Positions 11,301 to 20,549 of a stretch of DNA of 30,080 nucleotides are shown here, piece by piece. The notes beneath the pieces are model-generated. The model was not told the DNA's origin and searched no databases. It saw only the letters and a list, made by a program, of their open reading frames with translations. This DNA comes from Schoenoplectus triqueter (Eukaryota; Streptophyta; Magnoliopsida; Poales; Cyperaceae): assembly GCA_964058805.1 (NCBI GenBank), contig CAXKVV010001437.1, positions 1 to 30,080 of the forward strand. The letters run 5' to 3'. Both the position numbers and the translations under genes were made by a program. Every line of letters begins with the position of its first letter. The first letter of the stretch is position 1.

Positions 11301-11897
11301 TAGGGTTGTCACAGGATATTCAAAATCTGAAAAATCTGATTTGAGTCCGTTTGAATAAATCTGCATGTGAATCTAAAATTATATGATAATTTATTGGATC
11401 CACATATTAATTCTAAAAAATTCATTTTACTTTTTAGATTCTCAATAAAATCTTATACGATCCAAATTGATATCCGCTAAATTTTTGTTAGAAACTATTT
11501 TTTAAGTTCTTAATAGCAAGACATATATGATATGATTTTTATAGCAAAATTTATAACCACAATTATGATAATTAGATTTGTCTTAATAATAATTAGAACA
11601 CTTTGTTTTAAAAGATTATATCATACAAGTTAGTTGAATTATTATTTGATATTAAATTATACTTTTCAATTTAAATTATAATATTTTATTCATATTAAAT
11701 ATATATTTAGTTATTTTAAACTTTTGAATACAAAATCTGAATTACAATATGAATTTGATCCGATATCTTGTATTCGCTATATAAATAAATATAAATTCAC
11801 ATTTGAATCAAAATTTAATTAGATATAAATCCGCATACGAAACTTATATTTTTTTTATAAAAATATGTTTATATTTAGATCACGCTAAACACCACTA
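11301..11897. mobile_element. old hAT-type MITE, 597 bp
   Basis: The left end is TAGGGTTGTCAC and the right end, read inward, is TAGTGGTGTTTA, a short imperfect terminal inverted repeat. It is flanked by cttatatc (11293-11300) and attatatc (11898-11905), an 8-bp target duplication with one mismatch, as expected for hAT. The interior is AT-rich with scattered degenerate GATCCG/GATATCCG/AATCTG motifs and no coding capacity. It looks older than the two hAT elements further right. Confidence 0.62.
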
Positions 11898-11905
11898 ATT
11901 ATATC

Positions 11906-12711
11906 CTGTCTTTAGATCTAAGATCCGCAATTCGTCTCCGTTGAGTTATTTGCAACGGAACAACACCAATATCATACCACATCCTGGTAAATAGTTTGAT
12001 AGTTTAATTCAAAATTTATAAAACACAAAGCAACAAAATATCATATCGTAATTCTAAAAAATCACCAATAACATCCCATAATTCTAAAAACAAACATTCA
12101 GTTTCCCAATAGAAAAATCCTTCTCAGTATCAATTCAGATCATTATCCTGTTTAAGTCATGTTTCTTAGCCAATTGATTTTAATTTGATTGTGTCAATAT
12201 CCTGCATTTGCAGTTTTGCACCCCTTTCCCCTTAGCATTCCTTGATTATCTCAAAAGAAGATAGAGAATCTAAAAATTACACTGATTTTGAGAATCCATT
12301 TTTGATCTAGTGACAAAGATAATGTTTTTTTTTTTTGTAGAAGTTCACAAGTTTCAAACTAAAATGAGAATCTTTTATGAATAATTAAAAAAATGAATAG
12401 TTTAGACTCTTATTTTACTAAAAAAAAAATACACTGATCTTATATTAATCTTTAAGAATGTATTATTTTTACTATTTTGATACCAATAATTAACTAAATT
12501 TTGATCCAAAAAAATAATTAACTAAATTAATTATTGCTAACCCTAGTGATTTAATTTGATGAACTTTCGATAAGTTCAAAAGATAAATATCATTAGTAAA
12601 AATTTAACAGCCGGTTAATTTTAATCGCAAGTGCTCATAAAATTGAGAGAGTTTTATAGTCTTGACATGTCAAAAGTTTTGAACTTCGGATGTTGGATGC
12701 ATCAAAATTTT
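11906..12711. other. AT-rich spacer
   Basis: No gene or RNA is visible. The stretch is AT-rich with homopolymer runs near 12326 and 12420. At the right end an imperfect duplication (gaacttcggatgttggatg near 12681, ggaactttggatg near 12712) overlaps the target site of the LINE insertion. Confidence 0.55.
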
Positions 12712-12726
12712 GGAACTTTGGATGTT

Positions 12727-14532
12727 TTTTTTTTTTTGAGAAACAGATGAGGGTAGCCCTCAAATTTTATTAAATGGGATCACAAATTGTGATCAGTAAT
12801 GTACATAAATATAACAAACCGAAAATTAAAAGAACAACTGAATTAGTAACCATAAAAACAAAGAGTAGGAGGGAACAATCAACCATGGCGTTGAGTGTGC
12901 CAGAACAGACTGGCTGTGGACGTCCGTCCCAGAAATTCCAGAGCCGCCCCAGTTGCTTGCTACTGGGCACTCGTAGTTTGTTATGTATCTATAATACCGG
13001 TACCAGAAAAATCAGCCCCGCCCCAGTTGGTCGTTGAATATCTCTTCAGCCCTGTCCTGGAGTGCAGTAGGAACCCAATGTGTACCCAAGCTGAACCAGA
13101 ACCAGTTGGTACCGGTTGATAGCAGCAAAATCCCATGCAATCCTGATTATCCGCAGGAGCATGGCATAACAACCCTGAACAAAGGTGGTGCTGTCTCCTC
13201 TGGTGTCATAACATGTAACATGTAACAAGGTGTTTCGTCTCTTGATGTGTTATTAATTGTGGTACAGTCTTCCGATTCATCCCTCGATGTTCCTCTCCTT
13301 CTCTAGTTAACTACCGAACTACAGAACCATTGTTTATGTTCTCGGAATATCTCTCTAGCCGTGTTTACAATATCTTGTGTTGCCCCTTGAAAGATTCTTC
13401 GACATCGCTCTCTCCATATCACGAAGATTGTAGTTAGTTCCATTTGTCTCCAGTACATGTTATGTCCTTCTATTAGAATGTCGATGTCATTTGTGACAGA
13501 CAAATATGCTTGACATGGCTGTTTTGTTACTGGTATTGTCGCCATAACATATTGCCTTAGTTGAGTCGCGTATGAGCACTCCCTGAAGATGTGATTCCTT
13601 GTTTCCAGATTTTCCCGACATAGGTAACACATATTTGTTACTATCCATCCTCTGCGTATCATCTGATTGATTGTTAGGATCTTGTTTCTCGCCTGTAGCC
13701 AGCAAAACATCTGTACTCGCTGTGGTGCTTTAATTTCCCAAATTTTTAATAGTCTGCTATCAACGTGAGGTGTGTCATGAATGAATGCGTAGGCAGTTTT
13801 TACTGAGAATTTCCTTGATTCACACCTCAACCAGCTTATCTGATCCTTTTCGTGTTTGATTCGGGCGGAACTCAATTTGTTGATTAATTCTTGCAATTCT
13901 TGTTGAGCTGTCGGATCTAAGCTATCATTGACATAAATTCTCCAGTGGTCTTGCTGGTAACATTCAGCTACTGATATGTCAGTATACCTTACTTACTCAA
14001 AGAGTGCGGGTACTGAAGTTTTAGTGGCTGCTGCATCCAATTGTCATGCCAAAATTGCAGTAAGGTCCCTGCACCTAGTTGAAATTGCACTGATGATTGG
14101 AAAATCGGTAGCAGAGTTTTCAAGTCATACCAGAACTTTGTTGTATTTGCTATCTCCCAAGGTCTTATGTGGATTGCTGGGACTCGTGATGCCTCCTTCC
14201 ACCATGCATTATCACTATCTATCCAATGCCACATCCATTTTAGAAGTAATGCTTGATTCATGCAAACAAGATCTTTCACTCCGAGGCCTCCTAGCTGCTT
14301 GCTTGTAGTTATGAGTGTCCAGTTTGCTAAACATACTGGACGCTTCTGCCCCTGAGCTTCTTTATTGCCTTGCCAAAGAAAACGTCTTCTTACTCGATCA
14401 ATTTTAGTAATTACCCACTTTGGCAACAGGAATGCTGACATGTAATAGATTGGGCCGAATTAAGCAATGTTATTCTCCCTCCTGATGATAACATTTCTGT
14501 CTTCCACCCTGATAATCTTCTGCCTTCCACCC
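12727..14532 (-). mobile_element. 5'-truncated LINE (L1-type) insertion, 1.8 kb
   Basis: The minus strand runs from the end of the reverse-transcriptase ORF (14532) to a poly(A) tail, seen as a T-run at 12727-12737. It is flanked by a perfect 15-bp target duplication, ggaactttggatgtt, at 12712-12726 and 14533-14547. Truncation at the 5' end, the poly(A) tail and a long duplication together are the signature of target-primed reverse transcription. The 3' UTR is about 570 bp (12727-13302). Confidence 0.95.
13303..14532 (-). pseudogene. LINE ORF2 C-terminal fragment (RT tail and zf-RVT domain)
   Basis: The minus strand first encodes the RT C-terminal region: SSGGRITLLNS near 14470, then a small deletion shifting frame, then YYMSAFLLPKWVITKIDRV and RRRFLWQGNKE near 14350-14445. 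After another frameshift near 13990 it continues as ECYQQDHWRIYVND and the zf-RVT domain (WEIKAPQRVQMFCWLQARNK, then CYLCRENLETRNHIFREC) to a stop at 13303. The catalytic RT motif (YADD) is missing because of 5' truncation, so this is a dead fragment. It resembles the LINE at the right end of the window in the FLLPKWVI..ID..RR.FLW region, so the two belong to related families. Confidence 0.92.
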
Positions 14533-14566
14533 GGAACTTTGGATGTTAGAAGGGAAGGTTGGGAAG

Positions 14567-15358
14567 TAGAGTATTGAAATGGACCGGACGGTCCGACCCG
14601 TCCCGGATCGGACCGTGACCGTGGACCGGACCGTACCCTATCACGGTCCGGTCCAACGGTGGGTCGGTCCTCTCTTCACCCGAAAATGGACCGTGCCGAC
14701 CCGTCCCGTGCCGACCCGTGGACCGGACCGGACCGTGGACCGTGCGGGACCGTGGACCGGACCGTCCCGGACCGGACCGTATAAAAATAAAAATAACAAT
14801 TAGTGTTTTATGTGTAGTTTTAAATAAAATGAAAATAATAATTATTGGTGTAGTAAAAAAATGTTCTAGATAACATCAAAATATAATAACTATTATGTGT
14901 AGTTTTAAATAAAATGAAAATAACAATAATTATTGGTGTGGTAAAAAAAACATGTTCTAGATAACATCAAAATATAATAACTCACATCATTTTTAATTAA
15001 GCATGTTCATAAAAAAATTCATTGTATTTCCAAAATTATAATTTTCTGAAATTTTATTTTTTTACAATTTTTTTAATTTTTTAGTACTATTAGATTTTTA
15101 AACAATTAAAAATAATAATTCGAATTAGTTAAAAATTATTATTAAAAATATGATAAATTATTATTTTTTCTAATTTATAAAAAAAAAATTGGACCGGACC
15201 GGACCGTCCGGCCCCCGGGGGCCAACGGTGGGACGGGTTCGGGTTTTTCGAATTTGGACCGCCTTGGACCGAACCGTGCGGACCGTGGACCGTGCGGAAC
15301 CGTGGACCGTCCGGGTTTGAACCGGACCGGCCCGGACCGGACCGTGTTCAATACTCTA
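14567..15358. mobile_element. hAT-type MITE with GGACCG arrays, 792 bp
   Basis: The terminal inverted repeats are TAGAGTATTGAA (14567-14578) and TTCAATACTCTA (15347-15358), perfect over 12 bp. Both sides carry the 8-bp duplication ttgggaag (14559-14566 and 15359-15366), the hAT hallmark. About 200 bp at the left end and 160 bp at the right end are made of GGACCG/CGGTCC-type units, very CpG-rich. The middle (14780-15185) is AT-rich with an internal near-duplication of about 80 bp (ATGTGTAGTTTTAAATAAAATG twice; TGTTCTAGATAACATCAAAA twice). There is no transposase. The open frames over the arrays are repeat artefacts. Confidence 0.92.
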
Positions 15359-15366
15359 TTGGGAAG

Positions 15367-16694
15367 TATGCCAAGGAAAATAAGAATTACAATATTAAAA
15401 AAAAAATTGGTCGATTGAGTGTGACAAGATATTTTGTAAAAGAATTATTATTGGAGCTTTATGTTGGATTGAGTGTGGCAAGATATCGAACAAATTTTGA
15501 TCGTTTTGGTTAGTTGAGTATTAATATTATTGCTACAGTGTGGAATCCAATATCCTGAGAATACAATTGTTTTGGTCAGTCAATTTCTACACGTTCTAAA
15601 GACGTTACTTTATAAATATTTAAAAAAACATTGTTATAACCATTTTTAAATAAACAGCCCAATAAAGATTCTATTTCCGAATAAACAAAAGTAGAATCAT
15701 TGAATCAATAATAATAATATCCAAAGTACTACACAAAATATTAACAAAAATAAAACATTATTCCAGATTTTATGACCTCATTATCAGTACAAATTAACAG
15801 CACAGCTCATTCTGCAAAAGTTAATTTCATCCACTGATTCAACAAACACAAATACCCATAAGCTACACTCGAGAAGATAAATAGTGCAATAATAACCCTT
15901 CAAAAATCTTATATTTCATATCTGACCAAAAAACACCATAAACCACAGAAGAGCAGAACAAAAGTATAGCATAAATTAGTTCATATTTGAGTTTCTTACA
16001 CAGTTGATGACATAAATTGTCTTTGACCGTTATAAAAGTATGCGTCTAGGTTGGCATCGAATTATCTTTCAAATAAATACATTTTTTGAAGACAAGAACA
16101 GTTCCATACATACCAAATTCATACTTCATCAAGAATACATATTTAGATGGGATGAAATGCTTGCCTAATAATGTACATGTTTAGGCTTCTTCTTTTTTTC
16201 CCTCACAAATCAGTTTGTTGTTGATTCATAGCAATATGGTACCAGCATGCTGATGAGTGCAAACATGATATTTTAAACTCTTTTATGTAAATTTAATTGA
16301 TATTTCTATAATATTGGAAGTAACACAAACTTAGATAACAAACTGGAAAAGGTATTTTAAAAGTTCTCAAAATTGGTAGCACCCAAACCCAAAGTTTTAA
16401 TCTTGTTCATAGAATTAACAATCATAGTTATAGAGTTAAATAAGAATTATTAACAAAGACTACTTCAAATCTTAGATGAAGTAAACTAAAATCTCAATTG
16501 TTCCTTCAACATCCAAAAATTTCAGAAGGGCAATTCAATCTTTTAGTCAAAATCTGAAGTAGCAAGTAAAATCTAAAAACGAATAGATACGTCTACCAAG
16601 AGTTTATCTGTCGAAAAGGGTACTAATCATAAACTATACTGACTTGTTGGATATGGTTTGGTTGTAAGAGCGGAGGAGGTGAAGGTGATAAGTA
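15367..16694. other. AT-rich spacer
   Basis: No gene is visible on either strand. A 20-bp direct repeat (gattgagtgtgRcaagatat, 19 of 20 matching) lies at 15413-15432 and 15467-15486. The remainder is AT-rich sequence without recognisable motifs. Confidence 0.55.
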
Positions 16695-16702
16695 CTGGAA
16701 AC

Positions 16703-17031
16703 TAGAGGTGGCAAAATCCGATCCGATCCGACAAATTCGTCCGATCCGTCTGAATTCGAACCCGATCCGATCTGATTTTTTAAAAAAGTCAAACTGATCC
16801 GACCCGATCCGAACCCGACCTGACCCGACCCGACCCGAAATCAAATGACCTTCAATCCAATCGAAATCTATCAACGATCTGAAAAAACGCAACATGTAAA
16901 TTGACCCGACCCGACCCGACCCTGATCCGATCCGGCCCGACCCGATTTCTTTCAGAAAGTCAAACTGACCCGACCCGCCCGACCCGAATCCGAACCCAAA
17001 CCCGACCCGACCCGCCCGATTGCCACCTCTA
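16703..17031. mobile_element. hAT-type MITE with GACCCG/GATCCG arrays, 329 bp
   Basis: The ends are TAGAGGTGGCAA (16703-16714) and TTGCCACCTCTA (17020-17031), a perfect 12-bp inverted repeat. The 8-bp duplication ctggaaac lies at 16695-16702 and 17032-17039. Nearly the whole interior consists of CCGATCCGAC and CCCGACCCGA units. A Gly/Arg/Ser-rich open frame across it on the minus strand is a repeat artefact. It sits about 410 bp beyond the GUN4 stop codon. Confidence 0.93.
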
Positions 17032-17039
17032 CTGGAAAC

Positions 17040-17450
17040 GCCAGTAAGAGGAGGCGGAGAGAAAATGGGGTTAAGGAAGGAGATGAAAGTATCAACGATG
17101 GATAAATGAAATGATGAGAAGTAGAATGTTGGGTAGCAAGCCATAAGAGGTGAAGAAGACAAAAGGTTGGAAAAAAAAAGAGAGAGTCGGGGGACAAAAG
17201 CACCCGACAAGAAACATACGAAGGCAAAATTCAACGATAAAACAAAATGAAGAAACTAAAACAGTGGGAAAGATCGTTGCTTTCCTTTACTTTCTCGTTA
17301 ATCAAACAGGCCCAAAATATACATTTGCCATGGAAAACTGGAAAGTAAATCAAAGTTCAATTAGATTAACAACCTTTTAATAATAGCACCATTTGCACAA
17401 AACAATGGTTTAAAACTTTTAATCCCCCAATGCATATAATATGTATCCTC
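17040..17450. other. spacer downstream of GUN4
   Basis: No gene is visible. The part next to 17450 should hold the GUN4 3' UTR. The left part is purine-rich on the plus strand, giving a pyrimidine-rich minus strand without a recognisable protein. Confidence 0.5.
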
Positions 17451-18239
17451 TCAAAATGAATAATCAGGATTGAAATCTAGTAACTTCTTCCTCTCATTTC
17501 CTTTCTCAACACCCTTTTGCACACTCTCCGTGCTCTTTCCCTCTCTCACCTCCTCATCACTCTCTGCTCCCTCATCAGCCTCATTGAATGCCGGGTGCGT
17601 GAAAATACATTGCAAGAGTTGTGTCCCTCTCAACGCATTAGTAAGCGGCAAATGCCCTTCGGGTGTATCATCCTTCAGCTCCCAAACAAACTCATCAGGG
17701 AACGCTCTGTAATTGTATTGTTCCACCTCGGTGTCGAGCTTCTTCATCCAACCGATGCGTATGAAAAAGCGTGTGAAGTCTTGACGTGACTTTTCCCACA
17801 GCCGCTTCTGTACACTGTAACCGAATTTTCCTCTGCTGTACCTCCGCCACAATTGGTCGATTGCACGTAAATCGTCAGATGAGATAAATTGGACCTCTGT
17901 GAAGAAAACATAGCCACGCTTCTGTGTGGCTTCCCCAGCAAGGTATATGAGGAGGCGGCGCGTGACTTCATCTGCCTGGCGGTAATTTTCAAACGAGAGG
18001 TGGTGCTCTAGGAGTTCGAGAGACGGGGCTGTTGAGGTGGCAGCGCCAGTTGTGGATGTAGGTGTTGTGGTGAGAGAAGAAGAGGAAAGATTGGAGAAGA
18101 GCACATACTTAGTACTTGATTTGCCGGGTTTGAATTGGAAGGAGAGTTTCGGTTCGGGGTTGTAAGTGGCTGCGAAAGGATGATGGTGGTGGCGATGAAG
18201 AAAAGTCTGGCGGAGAGACTGTAGAGAGGTGGTGGCCAT
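17451..18239 (-). CDS. GUN4: GUN4, tetrapyrrole-binding protein, chloroplastic
   Basis: GUN4 binds protoporphyrin IX and Mg-protoporphyrin IX and stimulates Mg-chelatase through its H subunit, the first committed step of chlorophyll synthesis; it also acts in plastid-to-nucleus signalling. This is a single exon of 262 residues; the Arabidopsis protein is about the same length. Residues 1 to about 70 are His/Ser/Thr-rich with few acids, a transit peptide. The GUN4 domain follows (about 75-220) with ADEVTRRLLIYLAGEATQKR, YVFFTEVQFIS, KFGYSVQKRLWEKS, FTRFFIRIGWMKKLDTEVEQ and AFPDEFVWEL. The C-terminus is acidic and ends DYSF; its penultimate Ser matches the position known as a regulatory phosphorylation site in Arabidopsis GUN4. 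A CCAAT box lies on the coding strand at 18364-18368, about 125 bp upstream. Start chosen as the first Met before the transit peptide. Confidence 0.97.
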   Translation of the reverse strand: MATTSLQSLRQTFLHRHHHHPFAATYNPEPKLSFQFKPGKSSTKYVLFSNLSSSSLTTTPTSTTGAATSTAPSLELLEHHLSFENYRQADEVTRRLLIYLAGEATQKRGYVFFTEVQFISSDDLRAIDQLWRRYSRGKFGYSVQKRLWEKSRQDFTRFFIRIGWMKKLDTEVEQYNYRAFPDEFVWELKDDTPEGHLPLTNALRGTQLLQCIFTHPAFNEADEGAESDEEVREGKSTESVQKGVEKGNERKKLLDFNPDYSF

Positions 18240-18705
18240 TGGCTTAGGATAAGGCGTGAATGAGGAAAGAGAGAGAAGCGGGGGAACTTAGAAGGAAAAA
18301 AATTGTACAGAGAAGGGATGAACTGATGATGTGGAGGGAGAGCGGGGCAAAAGGGGAGCTGTGATTGGTTGAATGTGGGTGAGGGGGGATACGGCCCCTA
18401 TCGCCAGCGGAATCGCCAGCTTGAGCTGGCTCATGACGAAAATTAAATATCCAAATCTTAAATAATACCATAAAATAGTATTAAATATATAAAAGAGTCA
18501 AACTTTAATTTGTAAATTATTAATATTTAGCTTGTTTATTTTGGGCCTTCCAAATTGCTCGTAACACATGAAATTTACCATTCAAATCTTATAAAATTTG
18601 ATCGTTTTAAGATATGATGAATTCTAATTGATTTATCAGTGTTAAACCATTTAATTGTCAAAAAATGTGTTAAATACGTTTTTTTCAAAAAAAAAATTAT
18701 ATCCG

Positions 18706-18736
<31 letters not shown>

Positions 18737-18857
18737 CTCCTTCGTAAAATACAACAACGACAAAATCTTTAATTTCGGCCAGCCGTACATTTCAAAAGTC
18801 CCTATAATGGTTTTGAATTTTTTTTTAGTGCTTTACATTGTGTGTGCGTGTGTGGGT
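18240..18857. other. GUN4 upstream region
   Basis: This should include the GUN4 5' UTR and promoter (about 18240-18470), with the CCAAT box noted under GUN4 and no clear TATA box. A palindrome-like ccagcTTGAGCTGGctc lies near 18416-18431. Beyond 18470 the sequence is AT-rich and carries an (ACA)n microsatellite. Confidence 0.5.
18706..18737. repeat. (ACA)n microsatellite
   Basis: About ten uninterrupted copies of the trinucleotide, followed shortly by a further ACAACAAC at 18751. An open frame of Asn or Leu repeats across it is an artefact. Confidence 0.9.
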
Positions 18858-18866
18858 GGATTTGGG

Positions 18867-19521
18867 CAGATTTTTTTAGCAAATAAAAAAAATATAGAAA
18901 AATAGCTAAAATTCGGGTCATTTTTGCGGTACCAGTCTGGCCCGAGTTTTGAACTCGGGTCCGAGTTCAAAACTCGAATCCGGTCGAGTTTGATTTTTTT
19001 TCTTTTCTGTTTGTTTAGTTATTTTTTAATAGGTTTTAATAGTTTATTTAGTTTTTTTATTATGTTTAAATATTTATTTGTTAATTTAACTCAGTTTTTA
19101 ATATAACAATGATTTTTAATTTTTTAACCGTCGTTAAAGATAATTTTAATTTTTAAAAAAATTAGTTATAACGTTCTTTAAGAAATCAGATTGATATATT
19201 GAGTCAACAATCAATAGAGATAAATTAATTAGATAAGAACCTATGTTATTGTATATTATTCACTCATTCAATAACTAATATAAAAAAAATATAATTATGC
19301 ATCCAATAATAAAAAATATTTACTCAATAATACATATATACATCACGCTCATGTAATAATATAAAAATTATACAATTTCTATGAAAAAAATCTAAATAAA
19401 GAAATAAAACAAGAGAATTTAAAACTTCAAATGAGTTTTTGAGCTTGAAAACTCGGGCCAGACTGGTAGACCCGAATTTTGGCTATTTTGCTATTTTTTC
19501 TTATTTACTAAAAAAAATCTC
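18867..19521. mobile_element. Mutator-like MITE with long inverted ends, 655 bp
   Basis: The left end (cagatttttttagcaaat...) and the reverse complement of the right end (gagattttttttagtaaat...) align for roughly 90 bp. Both include ATAGC.AAAATTCGGGT and TACCAGTCTGGCCCGAGTTTT; the left arm has a 10-base insertion (near 18921). A 9-bp direct repeat, ggatttggg, flanks the element at 18858-18866 and 19522-19530. Long inverted ends with 9-bp duplications point to the Mutator superfamily. Next to the left arm, GAGTTTTGAACTCGG and GAGTTCAAAACTCG form a further inverted repeat. The AT-rich interior has no coding capacity. Confidence 0.8.
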
Positions 19522-19530
19522 GGATTTGGG

Positions 19531-20549
19531 GATAGCAGTCTCGGAAATATAGTTTAATACAACAACCAAAAAGTGGTTTTCGGCCTAAGGTCATGAATTA
19601 TATTTTCTCAAAAAAATAAGGTCATGAATTATATGGACAGATCACAGTAGATGGCAAGTTTGGCAACATATGGACCGACGGACCAATCCGAGGAATTGCC
19701 TAGTGCACAGAAAAATAGATTTCTTGGATGTAACTTGTAAATAGGGCCCATTATAAGTTATAACCGGATTTAGCATTACGGCATTACTAAATATCTTATA
19801 CAGTCGAATTCTTATCACCTGCTGCGCTGCATCGTACAGTGCGGTTGATGGGCGGTTCGATTACGTGAATATTTGTGCCAACTCTAATCTCAAAGCTGTT
19901 CCCCATATATCTATGATCATAAATGGGCTGCAAATCCTGCTGCGCTGTAGGTGATAGGTATCCCAGAGTGGGCCCAAGAGTGCCTATACCGCATTCTAAT
20001 TGCAAGATGCGCCTTTATCAGGATTGGGCTGTCATAGATTGAGTTATACTGCCTGTACTGGTAATTCAGATTAAATGGGCTATTTTTTATGTTAATAATT
20101 TTATTACATAATTTATTTATATAACTCTTTGTTATTTAAATTAATTAATTATTATTTAACAAATGACATTTCAATTTAATAATAAAAATACTATATAAAA
20201 TAAGTGAACCCAAAAGCATGTTCCAATTAGAAACGCCGTGGGCCTTGGCCATCCATTACACTAAGCTGATGATACACTTCTGCTATTTATTTGCACAACA
20301 ACATTACCAACCTTCAACCATGAAACTAATAGCAACTTTTTTCCTTTTTTTTTTCTTTTACTTTGTTCCCAGTGATATAGTAGCTACACGTAAGCACCAA
20401 AACCAGATAAGTGAAACAAGGGCAAATTATCTTATGCCTAAGATTACATTGCATGGATTCCAAAAATGGATATAAGAGAAAAATATAGCTTACAACAAGT
20501 CCTCCTGCCAGCAAGTTCTCTATACTAAAAAACAGAACAATATATTGGC
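19531..20549. other. spacer downstream of the CR4-like gene
   Basis: No gene is supported. An 18-bp direct repeat (taaggtcatgaattatat) occurs at 19586-19603 and 19617-19634. Between 19796 and 20020 a less AT-rich segment contains cctgctgcgctg twice (near 19817 and 19937), perhaps an old repeat. The stretch next to 20549 should hold the 3' UTR of the kinase gene. Confidence 0.5.

Noticed and set aside
14579..14803. 74-residue Arg/Pro/Val-rich open frame
   Set aside because: It is the GGACCG array of the hAT-type MITE read as codons.
16623..17234. 203-residue minus-strand open frame with Gly/Arg/Ser repeats
   Set aside because: Half of it is translation of the GACCCG-array MITE. Removing the element leaves a short frame with no known motif.
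18706..18737. Short regular repeats as a possible CRISPR-like array
   Set aside because: It is a plain trinucleotide microsatellite without spacers, in a plant nuclear setting.
19796..20005. 69-residue minus-strand open frame in a less AT-rich patch
   Set aside because: No homology I recognise; the patch contains a repeated cctgctgcgctg and may be an old repeat.
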